Source of the DNA: DASXRA01 sp036502575
Lineage (GTDB): Bacteria; Actinomycetota; Actinomycetes; Mycobacteriales; Jatrophihabitantaceae
NCBI GenBank assembly: GCA_036502575.1
Contig: DASXYL010000029.1
Location: 124,001 to 188,000, forward strand
Reading direction: 5' to 3'
Length of the DNA: 64,000 nt
The position numbers and the translations under genes are program-made. The notes below the pieces were generated by a model. It saw only the letters and a list, made by a program, of their open reading frames with translations. It ran no database searches and had not been told where the DNA came from. Positions 35,586 through 42,845 of this stretch are shown here, piece after piece (position 1 is the first letter of the stretch; every line of letters starts with the position of its first letter).

Positions 35586-36183
35586 CGCGCGTAGCGCCCA
35601 CTTCCTCACCATCGCCTCGCTGCGCTGGGTGATCCGTCATCGTGCGTACACGCCGTGGTACCTGGTGCGCTACTGGCGGTTCTTCCGGTTCAAGTTGGCC
35701 AACCCGCACGTGATCACGCGCGGATTCGTGTTCCTCGATCGTGGAGCCGAGCTGTACGCCCGGCCCGGATTGGGCCGGCTCATCCTCGGACGCTGGTTGC
35801 ATCTCGGCGTCGACACCGCGATCCGCTGCCACGAGGGCACGCTGCGCATCGGCGACAAGTGCACGTTCGCCCGGCGCAACTCGATCAACTGCTACCTCGA
35901 CGTCGAGCTCGGCGACTCGGTGCTGGTCGCCGACGACGTCTACATCTCCGACTTCGACCATCGCTTCGACGACCCCAACCGGCCCATCAAGGACCAGGGC
36001 ATCGTCAAGTCGCGGGTGCGCATCGGCGACGACGTCTGGCTGGGGACGAAGGCGACCGTGGTCCGCGGCGTGGCCATTGGGGACGGCGCCGTGGTCGGTG
36101 CCAATGCGGTGGTCACGCGTGACATCCCGGACTACGGGGTAGCAGTGGGCAGCCCGGCCAGAGTGATCCGCTCGCGCCGATAG
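35569..36183 (+). CDS. Hexapeptide-repeat (left-handed beta-helix) acyltransferase
   Basis: 204 residues from the ATG at 35569 (GTGs at 35560 and 35566 are alternatives; none has a clear ribosome site). After a basic N-terminal region come hexapeptide turns (IGDKCTFARRNSINCYL, LGDSVLVADDVYISD). DFDHRFDDPNRPIKDQG contains the catalytic-type His of galactoside/maltose O-acetyltransferases, followed by IGDDVWLGTKATVVRGVAIG. It likely O-acylates a sugar or glycan. In M. tuberculosis a related transferase (Rv3034c) has the same place beside Rv3032. The last 52 bp overlap the convergent GT4 gene. Confidence 0.9.
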   Translation: MLRRGNARSAHFLTIASLRWVIRHRAYTPWYLVRYWRFFRFKLANPHVITRGFVFLDRGAELYARPGLGRLILGRWLHLGVDTAIRCHEGTLRIGDKCTFARRNSINCYLDVELGDSVLVADDVYISDFDHRFDDPNRPIKDQGIVKSRVRIGDDVWLGTKATVVRGVAIGDGAVVGANAVVTRDIPDYGVAVGSPARVIRSRR

Positions 36184-37367
36184 CCGGCCGCGTCGGCGTA
36201 GATGGCCGCGGTCCGCTCGGCGACCGTCGCCCAGGCGTAGTCGCGGCGAACCCTTCGCTGCGCCCGGGCTGCCGTCCGCCGGGCCGCGGCGCGGTCGCCC
36301 AGCAGCTCGGCGACGGACGCAGCCAGCGCGGCCGGATCGTCCGGCGCGAAGCGGGCCCCGCTGACGCCGGGCTCCACCAGATCGCGCAGGCCGCCCGTGT
36401 CGGCAACGGCGAGCGGGGCACCGGCCGCCGCGGCCTCCAGCGCGATCAGCCCGAACGGCTCGTAGAGCGACGGTACGAGCACCACGTCGGCCGCCCCGAG
36501 CAGAGCGGCGAGATCGCCCTCCGGCACGAAGCCCGCCCACTGCACGGCGTCGCCGAGGCGCCGGGCCTTCGCGCGCAGCTCGTCCTCCAGCGGACCCGTG
36601 CCGGCGATGACCAGCCGGGCACTCGGGAACGCGCGCCGCAGCCGGGGCAATGCCGCGAGGGCCACCTGCACGCCCTTCTCGTGCACCAGCCGCCCGGCGA
36701 TCACCAGCAGCGGACCGTCGCCGGCATAGCGGGTCCGCGCCGCCAACCGGGCCCGGGCCGGGGCGTGCCACGCGTCGGCGTCCAGCCCGTTGGGCACGAC
36801 CTCGACCTGATCGGGCGGCAGGTCGAACAGGCGGTGCACCTCGTCGTGCATGAACGACGAGCAGGTGATCACCCGGGCGGCCTCGTGGACCAGCCAGCGC
36901 TCGACCGAGTGCACCGCCCGGTGGAGCGGCGCCGGCAGCCAGCCCTGGTGGCGCCCGGCCTCGGTGGCGTGGACGGTGGCGATGATCGGGCGCTCGGTGA
37001 CCTGGGCGAGCGTCACCGCGCTCTGCGTCACCAGCCAGTCGTGGGCGTGGATCACGTCCGGACGCCACCGGCGCACCACCGGAATGGCCGCTCGGACCAG
37101 GCCGTGCTCGAACGCCTGCGTCCAGGACAGCAGGCTCTCGGTGGTGAAGTCGATGTCGATCGGATCGACGGCGGCCCGCACCACCCGTACGCCGTCGTGC
37201 ACCTCGTCGGGAAGGTCGGTGCCGCCCCGGGTCACGACGCAGACCTCGTGCCCGGCCGCCGCGAGCTCGTGCGAGAGCGCGTCGACGTGGCGGCCCAGAC
37301 CGCCGACGATCAGCGGTGGGTACTCCCATGACAGCATCAGTACCCGCACGTCGCGAGATAGTGCCAC
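36132..37367 (-). CDS. GT4 glycosyltransferase, Rv3032-like alpha-glucan synthase
   Basis: 411 residues, GT-B fold. The N-terminus has MLSWEYPPLIVGGLGRHVDA. HAHDWLVTQSAVTLAQVTE and ATVHATEAGRHQGW match the M. tuberculosis Rv3032 enzyme very closely in memory, and YEPFGLIALEA is the EX7E donor motif. Rv3032 is reported to make the alpha-1,4 glucan backbone of methylglucose lipopolysaccharides and some glycogen. Here it probably elongates an alpha-glucan from a nucleotide-glucose in the cytosol. The GTG start is 34 bp from a tandem-repeat array in the divergent promoter region. Confidence 0.9.
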   Translation of the reverse strand: MALSRDVRVLMLSWEYPPLIVGGLGRHVDALSHELAAAGHEVCVVTRGGTDLPDEVHDGVRVVRAAVDPIDIDFTTESLLSWTQAFEHGLVRAAIPVVRRWRPDVIHAHDWLVTQSAVTLAQVTERPIIATVHATEAGRHQGWLPAPLHRAVHSVERWLVHEAARVITCSSFMHDEVHRLFDLPPDQVEVVPNGLDADAWHAPARARLAARTRYAGDGPLLVIAGRLVHEKGVQVALAALPRLRRAFPSARLVIAGTGPLEDELRAKARRLGDAVQWAGFVPEGDLAALLGAADVVLVPSLYEPFGLIALEAAAAGAPLAVADTGGLRDLVEPGVSGARFAPDDPAALAASVAELLGDRAAARRTAARAQRRVRRDYAWATVAERTAAIYADAAGYRRERITLAGLPTATP

Positions 37368-37400
37368 GCGCTGTCACAGCTGGCGCGACGGGGCCGGACA

Positions 37401-37440
37401 GTGCTGGGTAGTGCCGGGTAGTGCCGGGTAGTGCCGGAGA
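37401..37440. repeat. 10-bp tandem repeat in a divergent promoter region
   Basis: Four direct copies of GTGCCGGGTA follow each other exactly: GTGCTGGGTA, two perfect copies and GTGCCGGAGA. They occupy most of the 89-bp gap between the GT4 start (37367, minus) and the 2-TM protein start (37457, plus). One helical turn per repeat puts all copies on the same face of the DNA, which suits cooperative binding by a regulator; slippage-made repeat without function is the alternative. Confidence 0.6.
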
Positions 37441-37456
37441 GTTGAGGAGGCGACGA

Positions 37457-38068
37457 GTGCGGGCAGCCGCGAGATCGTTGGGTGCGTTCATCCTGCGCTA
37501 CCGGGGCGTCATCGCCGTGGCGCTGCTGCTGGCGGCCGCGCTCTGCGGCGGCCTGTATCGCATCGCCGACGGTGCGGAGAAGCACTCCTACAACTCCGGT
37601 GCGGAACCTCCGGCGACGGTGAAGCTGACCACGGGGCACGCGTACGAGATCTCGGTGCCGGGTGGCCGCAAGGCCTTGCAGAAGCGCGGTATCTCGACGG
37701 CTGCGGCGCTGTGTTCGCTCTCGCAGGACGGTGCCTCGCCGATGACGCTCACGGTCACGCCGCTGTCGGCGGACGTGCGGCCGACCAACGCCGTGGCAAC
37801 GTTCGTCTCGCCGCTCAGCGGGCGCGCTCACCTCGACTGCGGCCCGTGGGGCGCGGTGTACATCGACGACGCGGACGACAGCGGCTGGGACTTCTCCGGG
37901 CTGTTCCTCGTGCTCGCGGCGTTCTTCCTCACCGCAGGTGTTGCGCTCGGGCTGTCCGCGCTATACGCCCGGACGGCGCGCGACGACCACGAGATCGAGC
38001 GCGGCGTCGGGGTCGGTGGCGGTCGTCACGAAGTCGGCGGTGGTGACGCCGACGACCTGCTGCGCTAG
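37457..38068 (+). CDS. Two-TM membrane protein of unknown function in the glucan block
   Basis: 203 residues. GTG start with GAGGAGG about 7 nt upstream. Residues 13-30 form a first helix (VIAVALLLAAALCGGLY), residues about 40-135 an extracytoplasmic domain with two Cys (ALCSL, DCGPW), and 148-168 a second helix (FLVLAAFFLTAGVALGLSAL). A charged, Gly-rich cytoplasmic tail ends the protein. The last 108 bp are antisense to the end of the convergent methyltransferase. It takes the place where mycobacteria have the GH57 gene between Rv3030 and Rv3032. No family recognised. Confidence 0.75.
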   Translation: MRAAARSLGAFILRYRGVIAVALLLAAALCGGLYRIADGAEKHSYNSGAEPPATVKLTTGHAYEISVPGGRKALQKRGISTAAALCSLSQDGASPMTLTVTPLSADVRPTNAVATFVSPLSGRAHLDCGPWGAVYIDDADDSGWDFSGLFLVLAAFFLTAGVALGLSALYARTARDDHEIERGVGVGGGRHEVGGGDADDLLR

Positions 38069-38707
38069 CTCGTTGCTCCACTGCTCGGGCGGTGCCGCGA
38101 GCTGGGCATCGGCGAAGGATCCACCGAGCCCGGCGTCCAGGTTGCGCAATCGAGCGCCTGCCTGCAGGCCCCGGACGTCCAGATCGGTGAAGCCGCCGCT
38201 CGTGAGCAGGTCGCTCAGCTCGGCCGCGGTGAACTCGTGTGTGTGATACGGGTTGATCGGCGTCTCGCGTCCGGGTGAGAACGTGAGCCGATTGGGTGTC
38301 GTGACGAGCAGGGTCCCGCCGGGACGAAGCACGCGGAGGCACTCGCGGACGAACTGGGCGTGGTCCCATACGTGCTCGATCACCTGCAGGGTGGCGACGA
38401 CGTCGAGTGCCGCGTCCCGCACCGGCAGCGCGGCGAGGTTCGCCCGCAGGAAGCTCGGCGTTGCGTAGCGCGCGGCGGCGTGCGCGACGGCGGCCGCGTC
38501 GTAGTCGAGGCCGATCACCCGGTCGGCCACCTCGGCGAATCGCGCGGTGCCGTAGCCCTCGCCGCACCCGACCTCGAGCACTGACCGTACTGCGGCGTAC
38601 GGCAGCAGGAACTCGTACGCCGCCTCGTGTCGCCGGAACCAGTAGTTCTCGTGCCAGACACCAGGGACGGTGCGCTCGCCGGTCAGGGCGAGGCCGTTCG
38701 TCGTCAT
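37961..38707 (-). CDS. SAM-dependent methyltransferase (Rv3030-like)
   Basis: 248 residues from the ATG at 38707. The N-terminus ALTGERTVPGVWHENYWFRR matches the beginning of Rv3030-type proteins. The SAM motif is VLEVGCGEGYGTARFA, followed by VIGLDYDAAAVAHA, VVATLQVIEHVWDHAQF and RVLRPGGTLLVTTPNR. Rv3030 lies in the mycobacterial methylglucose lipopolysaccharide block and is a candidate sugar methyltransferase. A glucan O-methyltransferase role is inferred from position only. Its 3' end overlaps the convergent 2-TM protein gene by 108 bp. Confidence 0.9.
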   Translation of the reverse strand: MTTNGLALTGERTVPGVWHENYWFRRHEAAYEFLLPYAAVRSVLEVGCGEGYGTARFAEVADRVIGLDYDAAAVAHAAARYATPSFLRANLAALPVRDAALDVVATLQVIEHVWDHAQFVRECLRVLRPGGTLLVTTPNRLTFSPGRETPINPYHTHEFTAAELSDLLTSGGFTDLDVRGLQAGARLRNLDAGLGGSFADAQLAAPPEQWSNELAQQVVGVTTADFVTTATDPDAALDLVVVARRPGV

Positions 38708-38785
38708 CAGCCCGTGAGCATACGGATGAACGCAGTGTTTCGTTTCAAGATGTGAGCATCGAGTAATGGCGCTAGCGTCGCGGGC

Positions 38786-39007
38786 ATGACTGGACAGATC
38801 CCACTCAACACGTTCCCCGAGGAGATGGCGGTCACCCGTGGTTTGGTGCGACGCCTGAACGACGTCAGTGCTGCCCAGGGGCACGTACCCGCGGATGCGG
38901 CGCTCGCCGCAACGATCGAGACGGTGAGCAACCTCGAATTGCTGTTGCTCAAGCTGAGGAACGCCGTAGGCGCCGGACAGGGCCTGGGGGCGCTGCACCG
39001 CCTGTAA
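38786..39007 (+). CDS. Small hypothetical protein
   Basis: 73 residues, predicted soluble and helical with a Leu-rich segment (SNLELLLLKLRNAVGAG) and no signal or membrane helix. The ATG lies 78 bp from the divergent methyltransferase start. Third-codon-position GC is high, in line with a real gene. No known motif. It sits between the methyltransferase and the SMP-30-like gene. Confidence 0.5.
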   Translation: MTGQIPLNTFPEEMAVTRGLVRRLNDVSAAQGHVPADAALAATIETVSNLELLLLKLRNAVGAGQGLGALHRL

Positions 39008-39052
39008 CGCCGAACGCCTTCGCTCGACAATGGTGTCGGGCGTCGTGACGGG

Positions 39053-40048
39053 CTAGAGCGCGATCTGGCCGATGCCCGGCGAGGTGAGGCTTCCGAGCCA
39101 CACCGTGCCGTTCACCTCGCGGACGCCGGTAACCAGGTGGAACCACGCGTGGCTGGTCTGCAGGTCGTGCACGAGCGCGCCGTCCTGGTCATAGGCCTGC
39201 ACCCAGACGGTCTTCTTCTCCTGGGGTTGCAGCCGTTCGGGCAGCCGCCACGCGAGCTTGCGCAAGACGGGCGGCCGGGGCAGCAGCGCGTCGAGGACCG
39301 GGTCGCGCGGACTGGGCAGCGTCACCCAGATGAGACCGTCGCTGCCGGTGCTGATGTTGTCCGGGAATCCCGGCAGGTTGTCGACCAGGACGTCGTGCTG
39401 CGCCTGGCGCGGCCCGGACAGATGCAGGCGCACCAGGCTGTACCCGGTCGTCTCGGCGACGACCACCGACGATTCGTCCGGGGCCAGGGCGACCCCGTTC
39501 GCGAACTGCAGTCCGCCGAGCAGCACGTCGAGCGTGCCGTCGGGGGTGCGGCGCAGCAGCCGCCCGGTTCCCGTGTGCGCCATGATCTCGCCGCGGTAGT
39601 GATCGACGCCGAAGTGGGTCGAGCTGTCGGTGAAGTAGACGGTGCCGTCGGCGGCGATGGCGGCGTTGTTGCAGAACACCATCGGCACGTCGTCGACGCG
39701 GTCGGCCAAGGTGTGCACCCGCCCGGTCGCGGCCTCGACGTGCAGCAGGCCCCGCCGGGCGTCACACACGACCAGGTCGCCGTCCGGGTCGATCTCGACG
39801 CCGAGCGGACGCCCGTGCGTGTCGGCCAGCGTCTCGACGTGGGTCGCGTCGGGGGAGAGCCGCAGGATCCGCCCGTCGGCGATGCCGGTGTAGAGGTTGC
39901 CGTCGGTGTCGACCGCGACGTCCTCGGGCCCCCTGCCCGGCACGTCGAACACCGAGAGCCGCACCGGCACCGGGCCCTGCCGTTGCCTGGCCCGCGGAGT
40001 TGTTTTCGGCGGATGCCAAACGACGGGATCGATCGTGGGCTTGCGCAC
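39053..40048 (-). CDS. SMP-30/strictosidine synthase-like six-bladed beta-propeller protein
   Basis: 331 residues from a GTG at 40048. Repeated propeller strands are visible: GPEDVAVDTDGNLYTGIADG, LGVEIDPDGDLVVCDARRG, then CNNAAIAADGTVYFTDSST, FANGVALAPDESSVVVAET and FPDNISTGSDGLIWVTL. These are the blade signatures of the strictosidine synthase/paraoxonase/gluconolactonase fold. The PVxCNNAxIAADGTVYF section has the metal-site Asn of lactonases. No signal peptide is seen, so it is probably a cytosolic lactonase or esterase of unknown substrate. It is divergent from etfBA with 154 bp between. Confidence 0.9.
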   Translation of the reverse strand: MRKPTIDPVVWHPPKTTPRARQRQGPVPVRLSVFDVPGRGPEDVAVDTDGNLYTGIADGRILRLSPDATHVETLADTHGRPLGVEIDPDGDLVVCDARRGLLHVEAATGRVHTLADRVDDVPMVFCNNAAIAADGTVYFTDSSTHFGVDHYRGEIMAHTGTGRLLRRTPDGTLDVLLGGLQFANGVALAPDESSVVVAETTGYSLVRLHLSGPRQAQHDVLVDNLPGFPDNISTGSDGLIWVTLPSPRDPVLDALLPRPPVLRKLAWRLPERLQPQEKKTVWVQAYDQDGALVHDLQTSHAWFHLVTGVREVNGTVWLGSLTSPGIGQIAL

Positions 40049-40202
40049 CCGCTGACCGTATCTCGTCGTCGCAGTGAGATGCTTCGAAGGGCGAGACGAC
40101 TGCCACATTGCTACTCGCCGGTAACTTGGGCAGTATTTCCAGCATGTTGCGGCTGGAATCGGCAGCGAGCGACATCCCCGATTCGAGAGGTCAGTCGAAG
40201 GC

Positions 40203-40982
40203 ATGAATGTAGTGGTGCTGGTCAAGCAGGTGCCTGACACGTCGGCCGAGCGCAAGCTCAAGGCCGCCGACAACACCCTGGACCGCGAGTCCGTGGACGC
40301 TGTCATCAATGAGATCGACGAGTACGCGATCGAGGCGGGGCTGCTCCTCAAGGAGGCCCACGGCGGCGAGGTGACGATCCTCACGGTCGGCCCGGAGCGG
40401 GCGACCGAGTCGATCCGCAAGGCGCTGTCGATGGGCGCCGACAAGGCCGTCCACGTGAGCGACGAGGCGATCCACGGCTCGGACGCCATCCAGACCGCAA
40501 AGATCATCGCCAAGGCGCTCGGCACGGTCGAGTACGACGTCGTGATCGCCGGCGCCGAGGCCACCGACACCCGGGTGGCTGTTCTTCCGGCGCTTCTGGC
40601 CGAGGCGCTCGGGGTGCCGCAGCTCTCGCACGCGCGCAAGATCACGATCGACGGCCCGGCCGTGACGATCGAGCGAGTCAGCGACACCGGCTACGACGTC
40701 GTCCAGGCCTCGACCCCGGCCGTCATCAGCGTGGTGGAGAAGATCAACGAGCCGCGCTACCCGTCGTTCAAGGGCATCATGGCCGCGAAGAGCAAGCCGA
40801 TCTCGACGCTCACGGTCGCCGACCTCGGCCTCGGCGCCGACGAGGTGGGCCTGGCCAACGCCACCACGCAGGTCGTGTCGTTCGAGGTCGCGCCGCCCCG
40901 GCAGGCCGGGCAGGTCGTCAAGGACGAGGGCGACGGCGGCGTGAAGATCGCCGACTACCTCGCATCACGGAAGTTGATCTGA
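40203..40982 (+). CDS. etfB: Electron transfer flavoprotein beta subunit EtfB (FixA-like)
   Basis: 259 residues. The N-terminus MNVVVLVKQVPDT and the segment NEIDEYAIEAGLLLKE are typical of EtfB, as is AGAEATDTRVAVLPALLAEALG. It binds AMP and dimerises with EtfA to carry electrons from acyl-CoA dehydrogenases to the membrane quinone pool. The etfA gene starts one base after the stop. In M. tuberculosis the pair fixA-fixB (Rv3029c-Rv3028c) lies at the same place beside Rv3030. Confidence 0.96.
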   Translation: MNVVVLVKQVPDTSAERKLKAADNTLDRESVDAVINEIDEYAIEAGLLLKEAHGGEVTILTVGPERATESIRKALSMGADKAVHVSDEAIHGSDAIQTAKIIAKALGTVEYDVVIAGAEATDTRVAVLPALLAEALGVPQLSHARKITIDGPAVTIERVSDTGYDVVQASTPAVISVVEKINEPRYPSFKGIMAAKSKPISTLTVADLGLGADEVGLANATTQVVSFEVAPPRQAGQVVKDEGDGGVKIADYLASRKLI

Positions 40983-40983
40983 C

Positions 40984-41943
40984 ATGGCAGAGGTTCTGGT
41001 TCTGGTCGACACCGCTGACGGAGCGGTGAAGAAGTCGACGCTCGAACTGCTCACCGCCGCTCGCTCGATCGGCGAGCCGAGCGCGGTCGTCATCGGAGCG
41101 CCCGGCACGGCGGCAGCGCTCAAGGGCACGCTGGCCGAGTACGGCGCGGCCAAGGTCTACGTCGCCGAGAGCGACGATTTCGGCGGCTACCTCGTGGCGC
41201 CCAAGGCCGAGGCGCTGGCGACGATCGTCGAGCAGGCTTCGCCGGCTGCCGTGCTGGTGTCGTCCACGTCGGAGAACAAGGAGATCGCGGCCCGGCTGGC
41301 CTTCAAGATCGGCAGCGGGCTGCTCACCGACGCCGTCACGGTGAACTCCGACGCGAGCGTCGTGCAGAGCATCTTCGGCGGCGCGGTCACCGTGCAGTCG
41401 AAGGTCAGCAAGGGCGTCCCGGTCATCACGGTCCGCGCGAACTCGGTGGCGCCCGAGGCGTCGACCGGCGCGGCTGAGGAGGTCGCGGTCGACGTGGCGC
41501 TGTCCGACGCGGCCAAGGGCGCCCAGGTCGTCGACCGGGTGGTTGAGGCCAAGGGCAGCCGTCCGTCGCTGGCCGACGCCTCGGTGATCGTCTCCGGTGG
41601 GCGCGGCGTCGGCGGCGCCGAGAACTTCTCGGTGATCGAGGCGCTGGCCGACTCGCTCGGTGCGGCCGTGGGCGCCTCGCGTGCGGCCACCGACGCCGGA
41701 TGGGTGCCGCACCAGATGCAGGTCGGGCAGACCGGTGTCACCGTGTCGCCGCAGCTCTACATCGCGGTCGGCATCTCCGGGGCCATCCAGCACCGGGCCG
41801 GCATGCAGACGTCCAAGACGATCGTCGCCATCAACAAGGACCCGGAAGCGCCGATCTTCGAGCTCGCCGACTTCGGCGTGGTCGGTGACCTGTTCACGGT
41901 CGCGCCGCAGCTCACCGAGGAGCTCACCAAGCGCAAGGGCTAG
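40984..41943 (+). CDS. etfA: Electron transfer flavoprotein alpha subunit EtfA (FixB-like)
   Basis: 319 residues. The C-terminal FAD domain is clear: VIVSGGRGVGGAENFSVIE, GASRAATDAGWVPHQMQVGQTG, the SPQLYIAVGISGAIQHRAGM strand and TIVAINKDPEAPIFELADF. The N-terminal domain (about 1-190) is the ETF alpha/beta domain. It forms the FAD-carrying half of ETF and works with etfB directly upstream. Tandem hairpins follow the stop, so etfBA is likely a two-gene operon. Confidence 0.96.
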   Translation: MAEVLVLVDTADGAVKKSTLELLTAARSIGEPSAVVIGAPGTAAALKGTLAEYGAAKVYVAESDDFGGYLVAPKAEALATIVEQASPAAVLVSSTSENKEIAARLAFKIGSGLLTDAVTVNSDASVVQSIFGGAVTVQSKVSKGVPVITVRANSVAPEASTGAAEEVAVDVALSDAAKGAQVVDRVVEAKGSRPSLADASVIVSGGRGVGGAENFSVIEALADSLGAAVGASRAATDAGWVPHQMQVGQTGVTVSPQLYIAVGISGAIQHRAGMQTSKTIVAINKDPEAPIFELADFGVVGDLFTVAPQLTEELTKRKG

Positions 41944-41959
41944 GACGTCCTAGGCGCCG

Positions 41960-42004
41960 GTGCCCGGAGGGGCACAGTGCCCGCCCGAACGGGCGCCCTC
42001 GGGC
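41960..42004. terminator. Three tandem GC hairpins after etfA
   Basis: GTGCCC-GGAG-GGGCAC (41960-41975) is a perfect 6-bp stem with a 4-nt loop. CGCCCG-AA-CGGGCG (41982-41995) and GCCC-TC-GGGC (41995-42004) follow at once. They start 17 bp after the etfA stop. No T-tract follows. A factor-assisted or GC-hairpin terminator is the simplest reading. Confidence 0.5.
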
Positions 42005-42073
42005 GGGATCCATTGCTTCGGCCCGCATAGGGCCCGGAGGCTCGTCCTCACAACACCTCGTGAGGAGCGGACT

Positions 42074-42568
42074 ATGAGCGAGCCCGATAGCGGCGACGGC
42101 GGCTTCACCGGAAGCGCTGACGGCGCCCCGTACAGCGGATTCGACCCGGGGACGGACCTGCAGTCCCATGGTGACGTTCCGGCCAACCCGTCCGGCATGA
42201 CGCAGGAGCAGCTGCGCCAGTCCGAAGAGAACGACAAGCCGATCGAGTACGACCCGATCGGCCAGGCACTGGTCAGCCTGCCCGTCTCGCTGGCGCAGGG
42301 CGCCGTGACCGCGGCCGCCGAGGGCGTGTCGCTGGGGGCCGAGCTGCTCAAGGAAGGCGTCGCGTGGGGCGCGAGCGAGCTCGGCATCGGCGCCGCCGAG
42401 CACATCGCCGAGGGCGGCTCAGAGGGCACTGATGGCTCGGGGGGCTCGGGGGGCTCGGGGGGCTCGGGGGATTCTGAGGGAGCGGGCGGGGCTGACAGTG
42501 CTGACGGCGGCGCTCCGGATGCCAGCTACGACCCCAATGTCTACGAGCAGGGCGCCGGTTCCGAATAG
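42074..42568 (+). CDS. Hypothetical protein with acidic low-complexity GGS linker
   Basis: 164 residues. ATG with GAGGAG upstream. The protein is strongly acidic. Residues about 45-120 hold the only ordered-looking part: DPIGQALVSLPVSLAQGAVT, then helical Ala/Glu-rich sequence. Residues about 120-135 are a run of Gly-Ser-Gly made by a 9-bp DNA repeat, followed by Asp/Ala-rich sequence. No signal peptide. It lies 130 bp after etfA behind the hairpins. No family recognised. Confidence 0.65.
   Translation: MSEPDSGDGGFTGSADGAPYSGFDPGTDLQSHGDVPANPSGMTQEQLRQSEENDKPIEYDPIGQALVSLPVSLAQGAVTAAAEGVSLGAELLKEGVAWGASELGIGAAEHIAEGGSEGTDGSGGSGGSGGSGDSEGAGGADSADGGAPDASYDPNVYEQGAGSE
42434..42470. repeat. 9-bp tandem repeat coding for Gly-Gly-Ser
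   Basis: GGCTCGGGG is repeated four times without interruption inside the preceding gene and encodes the Gly-Ser linker. Such repeats are prone to copy-number change, in units that keep the frame. Confidence 0.8.
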
Positions 42569-42646
42569 CCGATTGGTCCGTGCCCGATCGGGCACGGATC
42601 GGCGGTGAGGCTTTCCTCGGCCCCGTCGGGAGCGCATGCTCGTCGC

Positions 42647-42793
42647 GTGCAGGGGGAACCGACAGGGCAGTACTGGGATCTCGACGAGGCCGGGTGGGTG
42701 AGCGTCGACGGTGATGCCAGCCGTCCCGCCGACGAGGTCGCCGACGAGTTCGCGGCGCTCGACGCCGTGCTCGCGCCGTCCGAGCCCAGGTAA
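42647..42793 (+). CDS. Small acidic hypothetical protein
   Basis: 48 residues from the GTG at 42647 (an upstream GTG at 42605 would add 14 Arg/Ser-rich residues that look non-coding). The sequence is acidic, with YWDLDEAGWVSVDGD and DEVADEFAALDAVLA. Its codon pattern fits a real gene and it ends 52 bp before the MFS start on the same strand. No family recognised. Confidence 0.4.
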   Translation: MQGEPTGQYWDLDEAGWVSVDGDASRPADEVADEFAALDAVLAPSEPR

Positions 42794-42845
42794 CGACGCT
42801 AATCACGCTTGACCTGAACCAGGGTTGAAGACGCACCCTGTTCGG

